Positions 1 to 8,605 of a stretch of 50,271 bases of DNA are shown here, one piece after another. The notes under the pieces are model-generated. The model searched no databases. It worked only from the letters and a program-made list of their open reading frames with translations, and had not been told where the DNA came from. Made by a program: the position numbers and the translations under genes. The stretch is from Pseudomonadota bacterium (GTDB taxonomy: Bacteria > Myxococcota_A > UBA9042 > GCA-2863065), in NCBI GenBank assembly GCA_005776725.1, contig SXOO01000225.1:1-50271 (forward strand). Reading direction: 5' to 3'. Every line of letters starts with the position of its first letter. Within the stretch, counting starts at the first letter, position 1.

Positions 1-1029
1 GCCGCCGAAGCAGCCCCGCATCACGTTGATCGAGAACTTCACCATCTCGTACGCCGGGATCGTCTCTCCGCCGTAGCTCGGGTGGGGCTGCTTCGTGTAC
101 GGAAGCTCGAAGACGCGGTCGAGCTCCTCGGTGGTGAGTCCGCGCTGCGGCGGGTTCACCACCACGGTCTGGGCGCCGTGGCGTTGGATCAGGATCGCGG
201 CGCGGGCAGGATTGTGCTCCCTGTGGAAGATGTGCTGAGCGCGCGCAAACGCCTCCTTGGACTCCGGGTCGTCTCCCGCCACCGTCTCGTAGCTGGGTAG
301 CTCGATCACACCCTCCGGCAGCGCGTCGCGCCACTCCGGTGTGCCGGCGAAGTGGGGCACCCCCTTGGCGCCCACCACATACACCGTCCCGGGCACGTCC
401 CGGATGGTGGCGATCGGCTCACCGGCGGCCAGGCGGCGCACCACGGTGAGCAGCGGCAGCTCGCCCATGCCGTAGACCCCGAGGTCGACGCGGGCGTCGA
501 GCACCATCGAGCGCTTCACCTTCTCCGACCAGTAGTCGTAGTGAGCGAGCCGGCGCATGGAGAGCTCTACGCCGCCGGCGATGATCGGCACGTCCCTGAA
601 GGCCTCACGGCAGCGCTGCGCGTAGACCACGGTGGCGTAGTCCGGGCGCAGGCCTGGCCGCGAGCCGGGTGAGTACTGGTCGTCTGAGCGCGGCCGCTTG
701 TGCGCCGTGTAGTGGTTGAGCATGGAGTCGAGGTTGCCCGCCGAGACCAGCCAGGCCACTCGGGGGCGACCGAACACCCGGAACGGCTCGGCGCTGCGCC
801 AATCGGGCTGCGCTAGGATCGCCACCTTCCAGCCTTCGGCCTCGAGCAGTCGGCCGATGACCGCGTTGGCGAACGACGGGTGATCGACGTACGCGTCTCC
901 AGTAACCAGGACGAAGTCGACGGCGTCGGCGCCGCGTGCGCGGACTTCGTCCGGGGTACACGGTAGGAACGCCGGCCCGGATCGGATGTTGAACCGAGCC
1001 GCAGCCTGGTCGCGGGTGGGGTGACGCAA
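1..1029 (-). CDS. YgiQ family radical SAM protein (partial, C-terminus beyond left edge)
   Basis: About 343 N-terminal residues of a YgiQ/UPF0313-type radical SAM protein; the rest lies left of the window. The N-terminus has the family's FLP segment (about residues 21-23) followed by VTGDAYVDHPSF (42-53), then a B12-binding-like region with IIAGGVELSMRRLAHYDYW. The visible part ends at MRGCFGG, the first Cys of the radical SAM CxxxCxxC cluster motif, so the iron-sulfur binding core is cut off by the window edge. I chose the TTG at 1029 because GGAGG lies 4 bases before it and no better in-frame start precedes the conserved FLP segment. The reaction of this family is not established. It reads in the same direction as the secreted-protein gene upstream, 97 bases away. 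Family assignment is secure; start is moderate. Confidence 0.88.
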   Translation of the reverse strand, partial: MRHPTRDQAAARFNIRSGPAFLPCTPDEVRARGADAVDFVLVTGDAYVDHPSFANAVIGRLLEAEGWKVAILAQPDWRSAEPFRVFGRPRVAWLVSAGNLDSMLNHYTAHKRPRSDDQYSPGSRPGLRPDYATVVYAQRCREAFRDVPIIAGGVELSMRRLAHYDYWSEKVKRSMVLDARVDLGVYGMGELPLLTVVRRLAAGEPIATIRDVPGTVYVVGAKGVPHFAGTPEWRDALPEGVIELPSYETVAGDDPESKEAFARAQHIFHREHNPARAAILIQRHGAQTVVVNPPQRGLTTEELDRVFELPYTKQPHPSYGGETIPAYEMVKFSINVMRGCFGG

Positions 1030-1126
1030 GGGGCCTCCGGTTGCGCCCCGGGGCGCGGGGGGAGACTAGCGGCTGGGTCCCCGCGCCGCAACGACGACGT
1101 TCAGGCCGAAGACACCTACGGTCAGG

Positions 1127-2887
1127 TCAGCGGAACCAGATGGAAGCGGAGCCGGACTTGTTGGCCGAGCCTGGGTCGTACCAAGCCTGGTGGTTGTAGC
1201 CGGGGCTCCCGTTCACGACGCAGGCGTTGGTGAAGTTGCCCGACGAGGAGTGGCCGGAGCCGCTGTGGACGGACGTGAAGAACGGCCCCTGACTCCAGGT
1301 GCCGAGGCAGCTGCTGTTCGGGTTGACGCCATAACCCGTGGGGTATGAGTCGTCCCAGGAGACCCCCAGGGAGTAGCGGAAGGTGTAGCGCACCGCGCCG
1401 GTCGCGTTGGCGCCCTTCAGTGTGGTGAGCGTGACGGCGGTACACGGGCCCCGCTGGGACGTGTCTGTCCCGGTGAAGGGCCCGTAGCGGGAGTGGTTTA
1501 CGAAGTTCACGTTCTCCGGATCGGGGATGGTGAACTTGTTCGCGACGGCGTAGGCGAGCACGTTCCCGGTCTGCCCGTTGCTGTCGGACCGGGCGAGGAG
1601 CATCTCCGTCGAGCGCCGCGCCAACGAGACGGAAGGCAACGACGCGCAGGAGCTGCGGCTCAGCCCGTCATAGCTTCCGCCGCCACATCGGAGATCCCAG
1701 AAGTTCTGTTGGCCGGGCGCTTGAGCGCAATAAGCGGCGAGGGTCCAACCGCCGCCGTCGGTGGTCATGTCGCAGTAGACGGTGGTCGGTCCCTCGCCTC
1801 CCGCTCCATCGGCGTCGATCGTGTAGAGCCCGTCGGCGAGGCCCGGGTTCGAGGTCAGGTGCTCTTTGCAGGTGCGGGGCGGCGGGGGGCTGCCGGCAAG
1901 GCTCACCGCCGCGGCCAGGCCGCCGGTAGCGGTCGCGGTGCCAGTGCCCGTGAGCTTGCCGAGTTTCCCCGTGCCGAGCTTCATCTCGAAGGTGGCCGTG
2001 CAGGCGACGCCCGGACTCAGCGTGGCCGGACAGTCGTGCGCAACGGTGAAGTCGCCGCTAGCGCTCAGGTTCACCGCCAACGCGGCGGCGTCGCCCGCGT
2101 TGCGCAACGTGGCGCTCAGCTTCGTCACGGCGAGCAGGTCGAAGTCGAGCGACACCGGGGTGAACTCCAGGCGTGCGTTGCCCTTCCCGATCGACTGCCA
2201 GGTCCCGCCCACACACACCAGCAGCTGGCCGGTGGTCTCGTCGAGGAAGAGTCGCCCCTGCGTCGCGGCCGCGCAGGGCGGTACGACCGCGCCGGAGGGG
2301 GCCTGGAGCTCCGAGGAGACGAAGTCGGCGAGGGTGGCCACCTGTGTGGCGAGCTCGTCGATCGCCTCCTGGGTGGTGTCCGCCGCGAGCCCGCTCGTGA
2401 CCGACGAGTACGTGACGGCGGCCGCGCTGACAGCGCCCGGGGCCAGGTCGCCCGGTCCGACGCACGCGGTGCACTGTAGGTCTGCGGCCATGGCCGCCGT
2501 GGACGCGCTGGCGGAGATGAGGGAGTACGGCGTGGAGACCAGCTGCACCCGACTGAACTCGGGCTCGTTGGCGATCGCCACGCCCAGGTACAGGCCCGCC
2601 GCCGCGGCCAGCGCCTGCACCGGCAACGGCGTGAGCCCGGCGCCGAGCGTGGCCTGGAATCTGCCTTCGACCACGGGCAGCGCCGTGAAGGTCTGCGACC
2701 AGAGCAGCGTGCCGCCCTGGGGCGCGTCGTGGAGCGACAACAGGAGGTCGTAGGCACCATCGACTGGCGTCCCCGCGCCGTTACGCAGCAGCCCCTGCGC
2801 AGCGATCAGCGGTGGCACCGCCGCCAGGGCAGCGGACGAGAACGCCAGCCCGATCAGGCTGCAACAGATCCCCCGACTCATCGACAT
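1127..2887 (-). CDS. secreted protein with C-terminal fibrinogen-like domain
   Basis: About 586 residues, exported by a type I signal peptide (hydrophobic core about residues 6-21, AALAA before VPP). The N-terminal 100 residues resemble the secreted-protein module with a 'QG.L.. G.PV.G.Y.L...L.D...GG..LW' pattern. A short CVGGTWQSIG segment and an Ig-like 'choice-of-anchor D'-type region follow (about 230-335). From about residue 340 to the end is a fibrinogen C-terminal-like domain, marked by TVYCDMTTDGGGWTL and paired cysteines. Such domains commonly bind sugars or proteins; no ligand can be named here. ATG codons exist at 2911, 2893 and 2887. I prefer 2887 because GGAGG is 9 bases upstream; the 2911 start would overlap the phosphoesterase stop as ATGA. 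It is the second gene of a two-gene unit with the phosphoesterase. Confidence 0.75.
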   Translation of the reverse strand: MSMSRGICCSLIGLAFSSAALAAVPPLIAAQGLLRNGAGTPVDGAYDLLLSLHDAPQGGTLLWSQTFTALPVVEGRFQATLGAGLTPLPVQALAAAAGLYLGVAIANEPEFSRVQLVSTPYSLISASASTAAMAADLQCTACVGPGDLAPGAVSAAAVTYSSVTSGLAADTTQEAIDELATQVATLADFVSSELQAPSGAVVPPCAAATQGRLFLDETTGQLLVCVGGTWQSIGKGNARLEFTPVSLDFDLLAVTKLSATLRNAGDAAALAVNLSASGDFTVAHDCPATLSPGVACTATFEMKLGTGKLGKLTGTGTATATGGLAAAVSLAGSPPPPRTCKEHLTSNPGLADGLYTIDADGAGGEGPTTVYCDMTTDGGGWTLAAYCAQAPGQQNFWDLRCGGGSYDGLSRSSCASLPSVSLARRSTEMLLARSDSNGQTGNVLAYAVANKFTIPDPENVNFVNHSRYGPFTGTDTSQRGPCTAVTLTTLKGANATGAVRYTFRYSLGVSWDDSYPTGYGVNPNSSCLGTWSQGPFFTSVHSGSGHSSSGNFTNACVVNGSPGYNHQAWYDPGSANKSGSASIWFR

Positions 2888-2907
2888 CCCCATCGGCCTC
2901 CCCCCTC

Positions 2908-4071
2908 TCATTGCAGTATGGTCGTGGCCCCGCCCAGGATCTCGAGCACCTGCGTGGGCCCTCCGTAGTGCGCGGCCAGCCCCACGTCGACGCGGAACAC
3001 CTTCCCGTCACAGGCGGTGTTGATCCCGCCGGATTGAACGGTGTGGGCCACCACCATGCGCTCGAGGTCGAGCTGATCGAGCGTCTCTTCGAGCAGGGCG
3101 CAGCCCTCCGCGGTGGTGTCGTCGGAGTAGGTGCGATCCCACACCGGGCTGGCATCCGACGACCACAACGACGAGAGCTCGCCCTCGCCGCGCAGCCATG
3201 CGCTGTGCTCGGCGTTCATCAACCCGAGGCCGGCGCCGACGTGGGATGGCTGAACCCCGCCGTGTACGAAGAGCGTGGTGTCTACGATCTGCACGACGTT
3301 GTGCCCCGCCAGCTTCAACGCGTACGGGCCGCCTGGGAGGAAGGCGATCGCGCGCCCGCGCTGCTCCGCGGGCAGCTCGGCCACGCGGGGGTCGGCCGGG
3401 GCGTCGGGCGACTCGGCGAAGTCCGCGAAGTCTGCGAAGCCGCCCTCGGTGACATAGCGGAAGTCGAGCTGGGCGTTCATCTGCTCGTGGTTGCCGATCA
3501 ACGACACGAACGCGCCCCCCGCGGCGTAGGCCTCCTGGGCCAGCACCTCGAACAGGTCCAGGATCGCTTGTTCATCGTCGCCCCGGTCGGTCTGGTCACC
3601 CACCTGGACCGCGATCGAGTGCTCGCCGATCCAGTGGTCGTCCTCGTCGATCAACCCGCCGAGGCGGAGAGCACGACGGGTGGCGTCGAGGTCGCCGTGG
3701 ACGTCGCCGATCGCCACGACGCGCCCTTTGGAGCTCATCACTAGCGGGGGCGGTCCCACCCAAACCGGCGGGGGGGCCTCTTCGATGTCGCCCGATGCGT
3801 CTGGCTCCGAGCGAGGGGGTGGCTCGGCGGTGTCGGCGGCCAGCTCCCCGGCGTCTTCGGGCTCGGTGGCCTCGGCGGGATCTTCGGTGTCTGCCGCCTT
3901 CTCCGCGCCCCGCGAGGGCTCCGGCGACGCCGCCGCGCTCGCGTCGCGGCCAGAGCGCGACGTCGAGCGGTCGGCGCAGCCAGCGAGCACCGTCACGCAC
4001 GACACCGCTGCAGCGAGGGTGATGAGCGCCAGCCCGGGGGTCGCGGGAGCTGAAGATCCGTGTGTTTTCAC
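2908..4071 (-). CDS. lipoprotein calcineurin-like metallophosphoesterase
   Basis: About 387 residues. The N-terminus is a lipoprotein signal (hydrophobic stretch ending VLAGC, Cys about residue 31), followed by an acidic Ala/Glu/Asp/Pro-rich spacer to about residue 105. The catalytic domain shows the metallophosphoesterase motifs in order: GDVHGD, GDQTDRGDDE, GNHEQ, LFVHGG and AHTVQSGG. This arrangement resembles Shewanella-like bacterial PPP phosphatases, so a protein or small-molecule phosphatase on the cell surface or in the periplasm is inferred. All usual metal ligands appear present. The open frame runs far upstream, antisense to the S9 peptidase gene. I chose GTG 4071 because it directly precedes the signal peptide, although no clear ribosome binding site is visible. 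It is divergent from the S9 peptidase gene with 111 bases between them. Confidence 0.8.
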   Translation of the reverse strand: MKTHGSSAPATPGLALITLAAAVSCVTVLAGCADRSTSRSGRDASAAASPEPSRGAEKAADTEDPAEATEPEDAGELAADTAEPPPRSEPDASGDIEEAPPPVWVGPPPLVMSSKGRVVAIGDVHGDLDATRRALRLGGLIDEDDHWIGEHSIAVQVGDQTDRGDDEQAILDLFEVLAQEAYAAGGAFVSLIGNHEQMNAQLDFRYVTEGGFADFADFAESPDAPADPRVAELPAEQRGRAIAFLPGGPYALKLAGHNVVQIVDTTLFVHGGVQPSHVGAGLGLMNAEHSAWLRGEGELSSLWSSDASPVWDRTYSDDTTAEGCALLEETLDQLDLERMVVAHTVQSGGINTACDGKVFRVDVGLAAHYGGPTQVLEILGGATTILQ

Positions 4072-4147
4072 CGCACGAACACTAGCAGAGGTGGCCGCGA
4101 GGGGGGCGCTCGAATTCCCACCCCTCGCTCGACTCCGCTCCCCGGGC

Positions 4148-4176
4148 TTGACGCTCGCACCTGCACCGGGTAGGCG
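4148..4176 (+). promoter_or_regulatory. possible promoter of the S9 peptidase gene
   Basis: TTGACG (4148-4153) is followed 17 bases later by TAGGCG (4171-4176). The -35 is good and the -10 is poor. If real, transcription would start at or next to the ATG at 4183, giving a leaderless or nearly leaderless mRNA. Confidence 0.25.
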
Positions 4177-4182
4177 GCTGCC

Positions 4183-6102
4183 ATGCGCCTGACCTGCTTC
4201 GTTCTGCTCCTCGCGTTCTCCGCCGCTGCCGCCGAACCGCCTCCGCGCGTCGAGGTGGGAAACCGCGTCAGCGAGGGCCTCCCCGCGGAGCTCCCGGCGG
4301 AGCTGACCGATCTCCTCGGCCGTTACCAGAACACGCGCGCCGCGCTGCTCGGGGGCTTCCTGGGCGACGGCAGCCTCCTCACGCTCACCCGCTTCGGCGA
4401 GACGAACCAGCTCCACCGCGTGAGCGCGCCGCTGGGCATGCGCGAGCAGCTCACGTTCTTCAAGGAGCCCGTCATGTTCGCGCTGGCGTCGCCCCGGCGC
4501 GCCGACGGCTTCGTCTATGGGCGTGACGAGGGGGGCTCGGAGTTTTGGCAGCTGTACTGGTACGACCTGGCCAAGCGGGAGTCGGTCCGCCTCACGGACG
4601 GGAAGCGCAGCCGCAACGAGTCCCCGCTCTTCTCTCAGGACGGGCGTCGGCTGGCCTTCACCAGCACGATGCGAAACGGCACCGACTCCGACATCTGGGT
4701 GAGCGACCTCGCCGGCGGATCGCGCGCGGTGCTCACGGAGGGCGGCACCTGGAGGGCGCTGGACTTCTCGCCCGACCAGAAGCGCCTGCTCGTGCTGAAG
4801 ACGGTCTCGATTAATGAAGCGTATCCCGGCGAGGTAGACCTCGAGACCGGCAAGCTGCAGCTTTTCCCGGTTGACGGCGGCAAGGCGGCGTTCACGACCT
4901 TTCGGTATGCGCCGGACGGTCGCAGCGTCTACGTCGTCTCCGACGAGGGGCGCGAGGTGCTCACGCTGTGGCACCACGACCCGGAGGGCGGGGCCCCCGC
5001 GGCGCTGAGCACGGCCCCGTGGGACGTGACGCAGCTCTCGGTGGCGGAGGATGGCAAGCACCTCGCGTATGTGACCAACGAGGACGGCATCAGCCGTTTG
5101 CACCTCCTCAGCTTGCCGAGGCACAAGGTGGTCCGGGTGGGCGCGCTGCCCACGGGCGTCATCACGGCCCTCTCCTGGGCCCCCGACTCGCGCACGCTGG
5201 CCGTGGCCGTGAACAGCGCCACCTCGCCGAGCGACCTCTACACCGTGGCGGTGAAGGGCGGCGCCGTCACCCGCTGGACTCGGAGCGAGGTCGGCGGCCT
5301 CGATACCTCGCAGTTCGTCGCCCCCGAGCTCATCCGGTATCCGTCGTTCGACAAGCGATCGATCCCCGCCTTCTACTATCGGCCTCGCACCGGCAAGGGC
5401 CCCTTCCCGGTGATCGTGAACATCCACGGTGGGCCCGAGGCGCAGGCGCTGCCGATCTTCTCGCCGGTGGCGCAGTTCCTGGTGAACGAGCTGGGCGTGG
5501 CCCTCCTGGTGCCCAACGTCCGCGGCTCGGCGGGCTACGGAAAGGCCTATCTACAGCTCGACAACGGGCTCCTCCGCGAGGACTCGGTCAAGGACATCGG
5601 CGCGTTGCTGGACTATGTGGCTACGCGCCCCGAGCTGGACAGCCAGCGGGTGGGCGTCATGGGCGGCAGCTACGGCGGCTACATGGTGCTCGCCAGCCTC
5701 GTGCACTACTCGGAGCGCCTGCGTGCGGGCATCGACGTGGTGGGCATCTCGCACTTCGGGACCTTCCTGAAGAACACCGAGTCCTACCGGCGCGACCTGC
5801 GGCGCGTCGTTTACGGCGACGAGCGAGAGCCGGAGATGGCGGCGTTTCACGAGAAGATCTCGCCGCTCAGCAACGCCGCCCGGATCAAGCGACCGCTGTT
5901 CGTGGCACAAGGCCTGAACGATCCCCGGGTGCCCGCGTCCGAAGCGGAGCAGATCGTGAAGGCGGTGCGCGGCAACGACGTCCCGGTCTGGTACCTGCTG
6001 TTCAAGGACGAGGGACACGGCTTCCAGAAGAAGACCAACGCGGACTACTTCGGCGCGGCGTCCATGCTCTTCTGGCAGACGCACCTCCTGCCCCCGAAGT
6101 AG
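4183..6102 (+). CDS. exported S9 family prolyl oligopeptidase-type peptidase
   Basis: 639 residues with a type I signal peptide (residues 1-17, ending AAAA before EPPP). Residues about 50-370 form the WD40/PD40-like beta-propeller of dipeptidyl or acylaminoacyl peptidases, with repeats such as NESPLFSQDGRRLAF and LSWAPDSRTLAV. Residues about 380-639 are the alpha/beta-hydrolase domain. The catalytic triad is visible: Ser496 in GGSYGGYM, Asp580 in NDPRVP and His612 in DEGHGF. The length and architecture are normal for the family. It should cleave short peptides in the periplasm or outside the cell, after a residue type I cannot determine. It stands alone and is divergent from the phosphoesterase gene. 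Confidence 0.93.
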   Translation: MRLTCFVLLLAFSAAAAEPPPRVEVGNRVSEGLPAELPAELTDLLGRYQNTRAALLGGFLGDGSLLTLTRFGETNQLHRVSAPLGMREQLTFFKEPVMFALASPRRADGFVYGRDEGGSEFWQLYWYDLAKRESVRLTDGKRSRNESPLFSQDGRRLAFTSTMRNGTDSDIWVSDLAGGSRAVLTEGGTWRALDFSPDQKRLLVLKTVSINEAYPGEVDLETGKLQLFPVDGGKAAFTTFRYAPDGRSVYVVSDEGREVLTLWHHDPEGGAPAALSTAPWDVTQLSVAEDGKHLAYVTNEDGISRLHLLSLPRHKVVRVGALPTGVITALSWAPDSRTLAVAVNSATSPSDLYTVAVKGGAVTRWTRSEVGGLDTSQFVAPELIRYPSFDKRSIPAFYYRPRTGKGPFPVIVNIHGGPEAQALPIFSPVAQFLVNELGVALLVPNVRGSAGYGKAYLQLDNGLLREDSVKDIGALLDYVATRPELDSQRVGVMGGSYGGYMVLASLVHYSERLRAGIDVVGISHFGTFLKNTESYRRDLRRVVYGDEREPEMAAFHEKISPLSNAARIKRPLFVAQGLNDPRVPASEAEQIVKAVRGNDVPVWYLLFKDEGHGFQKKTNADYFGAASMLFWQTHLLPPK

Positions 6103-6158
6103 GCGGCGTTCTGCTGGCAGTAGGCAAACCCCCGGCCGATGGCTCGGACTCCGACAGC

Positions 6159-6275
6159 ATGGAGGCCCAACGGGCCGCTGGGGCCGGGCTGGCCATCACC
6201 GTGGGCGTGGCGCTGCTCGCGGGTGTGGTCGAGCTATTGATGTCCGACTTCCTCCCCGGTCCCGAGTCGCCCTGA
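6159..6275 (+). CDS. possible small membrane protein, 38 residues
   Basis: A short frame between the S9 peptidase stop and the convergent ATPase gene. It encodes one plausible membrane helix (AGLAITVGVALLAGVVELLM) flanked by a short polar N-terminus and a Pro-rich tail. Third positions are mostly G or C, like real genes here, but no ribosome binding site is visible and random frames in GC-rich DNA can look like this. Treat it as a candidate only. The rest of 6103-6341 shows nothing else I recognise. Confidence 0.2.
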   Translation: MEAQRAAGAGLAITVGVALLAGVVELLMSDFLPGPESP

Positions 6276-6341
6276 CGCACAACCACGCGAGGGGCCACGT
6301 GACGGTGACGACGAGATCCGACGCCTCGCGTGGTCGAGCAC

Positions 6342-7502
6342 CTACTCCGAGCCCGGCTCGAAGAGTCGGCCGGCGGCTAGGACCTCTGAGAGCCGGCCCA
6401 GGGACCACACGTCGATCCCATCGTCGGTGCGCATGGGCTCCGTCGCCGGGAGGACCACGACGCGGCGCCGAAGACCCGCGAGAGGGGCGATGGCTCGGAG
6501 GCCCTTGAAGTGCTCGTCTCGGAGCCTCGTGGGTGCTTTCACCTCGAGCGCGACGTGCTCATCGCCGCGCGTCGCTACGAAGTCGACCTCCGTCGCCTTC
6601 GCGTCCGCCGGGCTCCAGTACGCCAGCTCGTCAAAGGCCGCGCGCGTGTCCCGGTAAACGCACAGGAGCTGGTGCACGATGCCTTCGAAGAGGACGCCCC
6701 GCTCCTCTGGGGAGGGCGGTCCGCGTCGGCGGCCGAGCGCTCGCACCGGCCCAGGGTCCAGCCAGTAGAACTTGGGGTGGTGACGCTCTCGTACGCGCAA
6801 CTTCGGCTCGAACGCGGGGAGGCGACGGACCAACAACGTGTCCTCGAGGACATCGAGGTAGTCGTTGGCGGTGGTGCGCGCGACGCCCGCATCTCGGGCC
6901 ACGTTCGAGACGCTGAGCACCTGGCCGTGCAAGAGGCCCGCGATGGGTAGGAAGCGCGCGAAGCCCGGCAGGTTCCGAACGAGCGCCTCGCCCTGGATCT
7001 CCTCTTTCAGGTACAGCCGAACGTACGCGTCGAGGTCTTCCGCCGGGCTGTCAGAAGCCCAGATCAGCGGCAAGCTGCCGTAGGTGAGCGCGCGCTCTAG
7101 GTCGTAGTCGGCGCCCAGCTCCTCAGGGCAGAAGCCGTACATGGAGCGGTGTAGCGCGCGACCCGCCAGGAGATTCACGCCTGCTCGACGGATCTTCCGC
7201 GCGCTCGACCCGGTCAGCGCGAAGCGGAGCTGTCGCTCCTCGATTTGCCGATGCACTTCGTTGAGGAGGTTCGGCAGGCGCTGCACCTCGTCCACCACGA
7301 CGCGAGCGCCGTTCGGGACGGCGTTCAGCTCCATCCGGAAGCTCGCGGGGTCGGCTAGATAGCGCTGGTAGCGGGCTTCGTCGAGCAGATCGATGCGCAC
7401 GGCATCCGGGAACGTCGCGCGCAACCATGTGCTCTTCCCGGTGCCGCGGGCGCCGAAGAGGAAGAAGGACCGCGCCGGCGGCTCGAGGATTCTTGAATAC
7501 AT
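6342..7502 (-). CDS. AAA+ ATPase with DUF4143 C-terminal domain
   Basis: About 386 residues. The N-terminus (MYSRILEPP then FFLFGARGTGKST) carries a Walker A loop typical of the AAA_14 family. RVVVDEVQRL is the Walker B region and FALTGSSARK the sensor. The middle has a winged-helix-like part (VSNVARDAGVARTTANDYLDVLEDT). The C-terminal DUF4143 region contains EVDFV...HVALEVKA, which resembles a PD-(D/E)xK nuclease fold. Function is not established for the family; mobile, single-gene distribution is common. Earlier starts exist at ATG 7511 and TTG 7523; I prefer 7502 because family members usually begin just before the 'RxLEPP' segment. A perfect 9-bp inverted repeat lies immediately upstream of the start. 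A second family member is at 13559-14887. Confidence 0.85.
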   Translation of the reverse strand: MYSRILEPPARSFFLFGARGTGKSTWLRATFPDAVRIDLLDEARYQRYLADPASFRMELNAVPNGARVVVDEVQRLPNLLNEVHRQIEERQLRFALTGSSARKIRRAGVNLLAGRALHRSMYGFCPEELGADYDLERALTYGSLPLIWASDSPAEDLDAYVRLYLKEEIQGEALVRNLPGFARFLPIAGLLHGQVLSVSNVARDAGVARTTANDYLDVLEDTLLVRRLPAFEPKLRVRERHHPKFYWLDPGPVRALGRRRGPPSPEERGVLFEGIVHQLLCVYRDTRAAFDELAYWSPADAKATEVDFVATRGDEHVALEVKAPTRLRDEHFKGLRAIAPLAGLRRRVVVLPATEPMRTDDGIDVWSLGRLSEVLAAGRLFEPGSE

Positions 7503-7503
7503 T

Positions 7504-7532
7504 GCCGTCATTCTACGCCGCAAAATGACGGC
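7504..7532. promoter_or_regulatory. 9-bp inverted repeat at the start of the ATPase gene
   Basis: GCCGTCATT (7504-7512) and AATGACGGC (7524-7532) are perfect inverted copies separated by 11 bases. The repeat abuts the ATG at 7502 and covers the alternative starts at 7511 and 7523. It could be an operator or an mRNA hairpin that masks the translation start; no regulator gene is adjacent. Confidence 0.4.
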
Positions 7533-7576
7533 GAGCTACTCAACCTACGGCGTTGTCGCCCAGGCGGTGATCGCCC

Positions 7577-8500
7577 TCAGGCGCGGGCGCGGCGGTACTC
7601 GGCCGGGGTGCGACCCATGACGCGGCGGAAGGCGCGGGTGAAGGCGTCTTCCGATTGGTAGCCTACCCGGCCGGCGACTTCGCCGGTCGACAGGCTGTCT
7701 CTCTGGCGCAGAGCGTCGGCAGCGGAGTGTATCCGCCAGCGCGTGAGGTGCTGGGTCGGGGGCTCGCCCACGCGTTCGGCGAAGCGCGCCGCGAAGGCCG
7801 AGCGCGACAGGCCCACGGCGCGGGCCATGGACTCCACCGTCCAGTCCTTCTCGGGAGAGCGGCGCATGAGCGTGACTGCTTGCGCGATCTGCGCGTCACC
7901 CAGGGCGCCGAGAATGCCCTGGTTTCCCGAGGGCAGGCTGCTGACGTAGCTGCGGATGAGGTGAACGAAGAGCACGTCGGTCAGCCGCGTCACGGACGCG
8001 TCGGAACCGGCCTGGGTGCTCTGAAGCTCCTGCGCGATCAGCGCCACGGTCATCTTGATCCAGTGCGCCTGAGGGCCATCTGCGCCGACGTGGAGAACCT
8101 CGGGGAGCAGACGCAGGAGGCTGTCGGCGGCCACATGCTGGAGTCGGAAGATGCCGCAGATGATGTTGGTCTCTTCGCCGCCCCCGCCGTATCGCAAGTT
8201 GGCCACCGGGCCGCGTCCCGGCCTGCTCGGGATGCTCGCGATCGACACCGGGGGCAGGCCCAGCTCGCTGGTGACCATGTGGGCGTCACCCCGCGGCAGC
8301 ACCACGACGTCGCCGGCGCTGAGCCGTTGGACCTGCTCCGAGTCGCGGTGCTGGATCCAGGCGTTTCCGGCGATCACGGCGTGGAAGAGAGCGCCGTTGA
8401 TGCGGCCGGTCTCCACGGACCAGGGGTGGGTGAAGTCCGCGCGCGAGAAGATACAGCTCGTGAGGCGGAGCGATGTGAGGATCTCGCTGAGTGGATCCAT
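7577..8500 (-). CDS. AraC family transcriptional regulator with cupin sensor domain
   Basis: About 307 residues. The N-terminal 190 residues are an AraC-type cupin sensor (LSAGDVVVLPRGDAHMV is the barrel's conserved turn). The C-terminal 100 residues contain two helix-turn-helix motifs, WTVESMARAVGLSRSAFAARF and STGEVAGRVGYQSEDAFTRAF, followed by the family signature GRTPAEYRR. The open frame extends upstream to 8572; I chose ATG 8500 (MDPLSEILTSLRL) because the sensor domain of this subfamily usually begins there. No strong ribosome binding site is visible at either. The target genes cannot be named; its nearest neighbour on the same strand is the ATPase, 53 bases or more away. Confidence 0.88.
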   Translation of the reverse strand: MDPLSEILTSLRLTSCIFSRADFTHPWSVETGRINGALFHAVIAGNAWIQHRDSEQVQRLSAGDVVVLPRGDAHMVTSELGLPPVSIASIPSRPGRGPVANLRYGGGGEETNIICGIFRLQHVAADSLLRLLPEVLHVGADGPQAHWIKMTVALIAQELQSTQAGSDASVTRLTDVLFVHLIRSYVSSLPSGNQGILGALGDAQIAQAVTLMRRSPEKDWTVESMARAVGLSRSAFAARFAERVGEPPTQHLTRWRIHSAADALRQRDSLSTGEVAGRVGYQSEDAFTRAFRRVMGRTPAEYRRARA

Positions 8501-8605
8501 CAGCGGGATGCTATCGCAGGGGGGCTGGCATCGTCCTCTGCGCTGAGCGTCTGAAGAAGTGACCCGACGCACGCCGTCCCCCGCCCCCCTACGCTACGCG
8601 TCCGA

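Noticed and set aside
4072..5427. Upstream extension of the phosphoesterase frame
   Set aside because: It lies antisense within the S9 peptidase gene and precedes the lipoprotein signal; the real start is near 4071.
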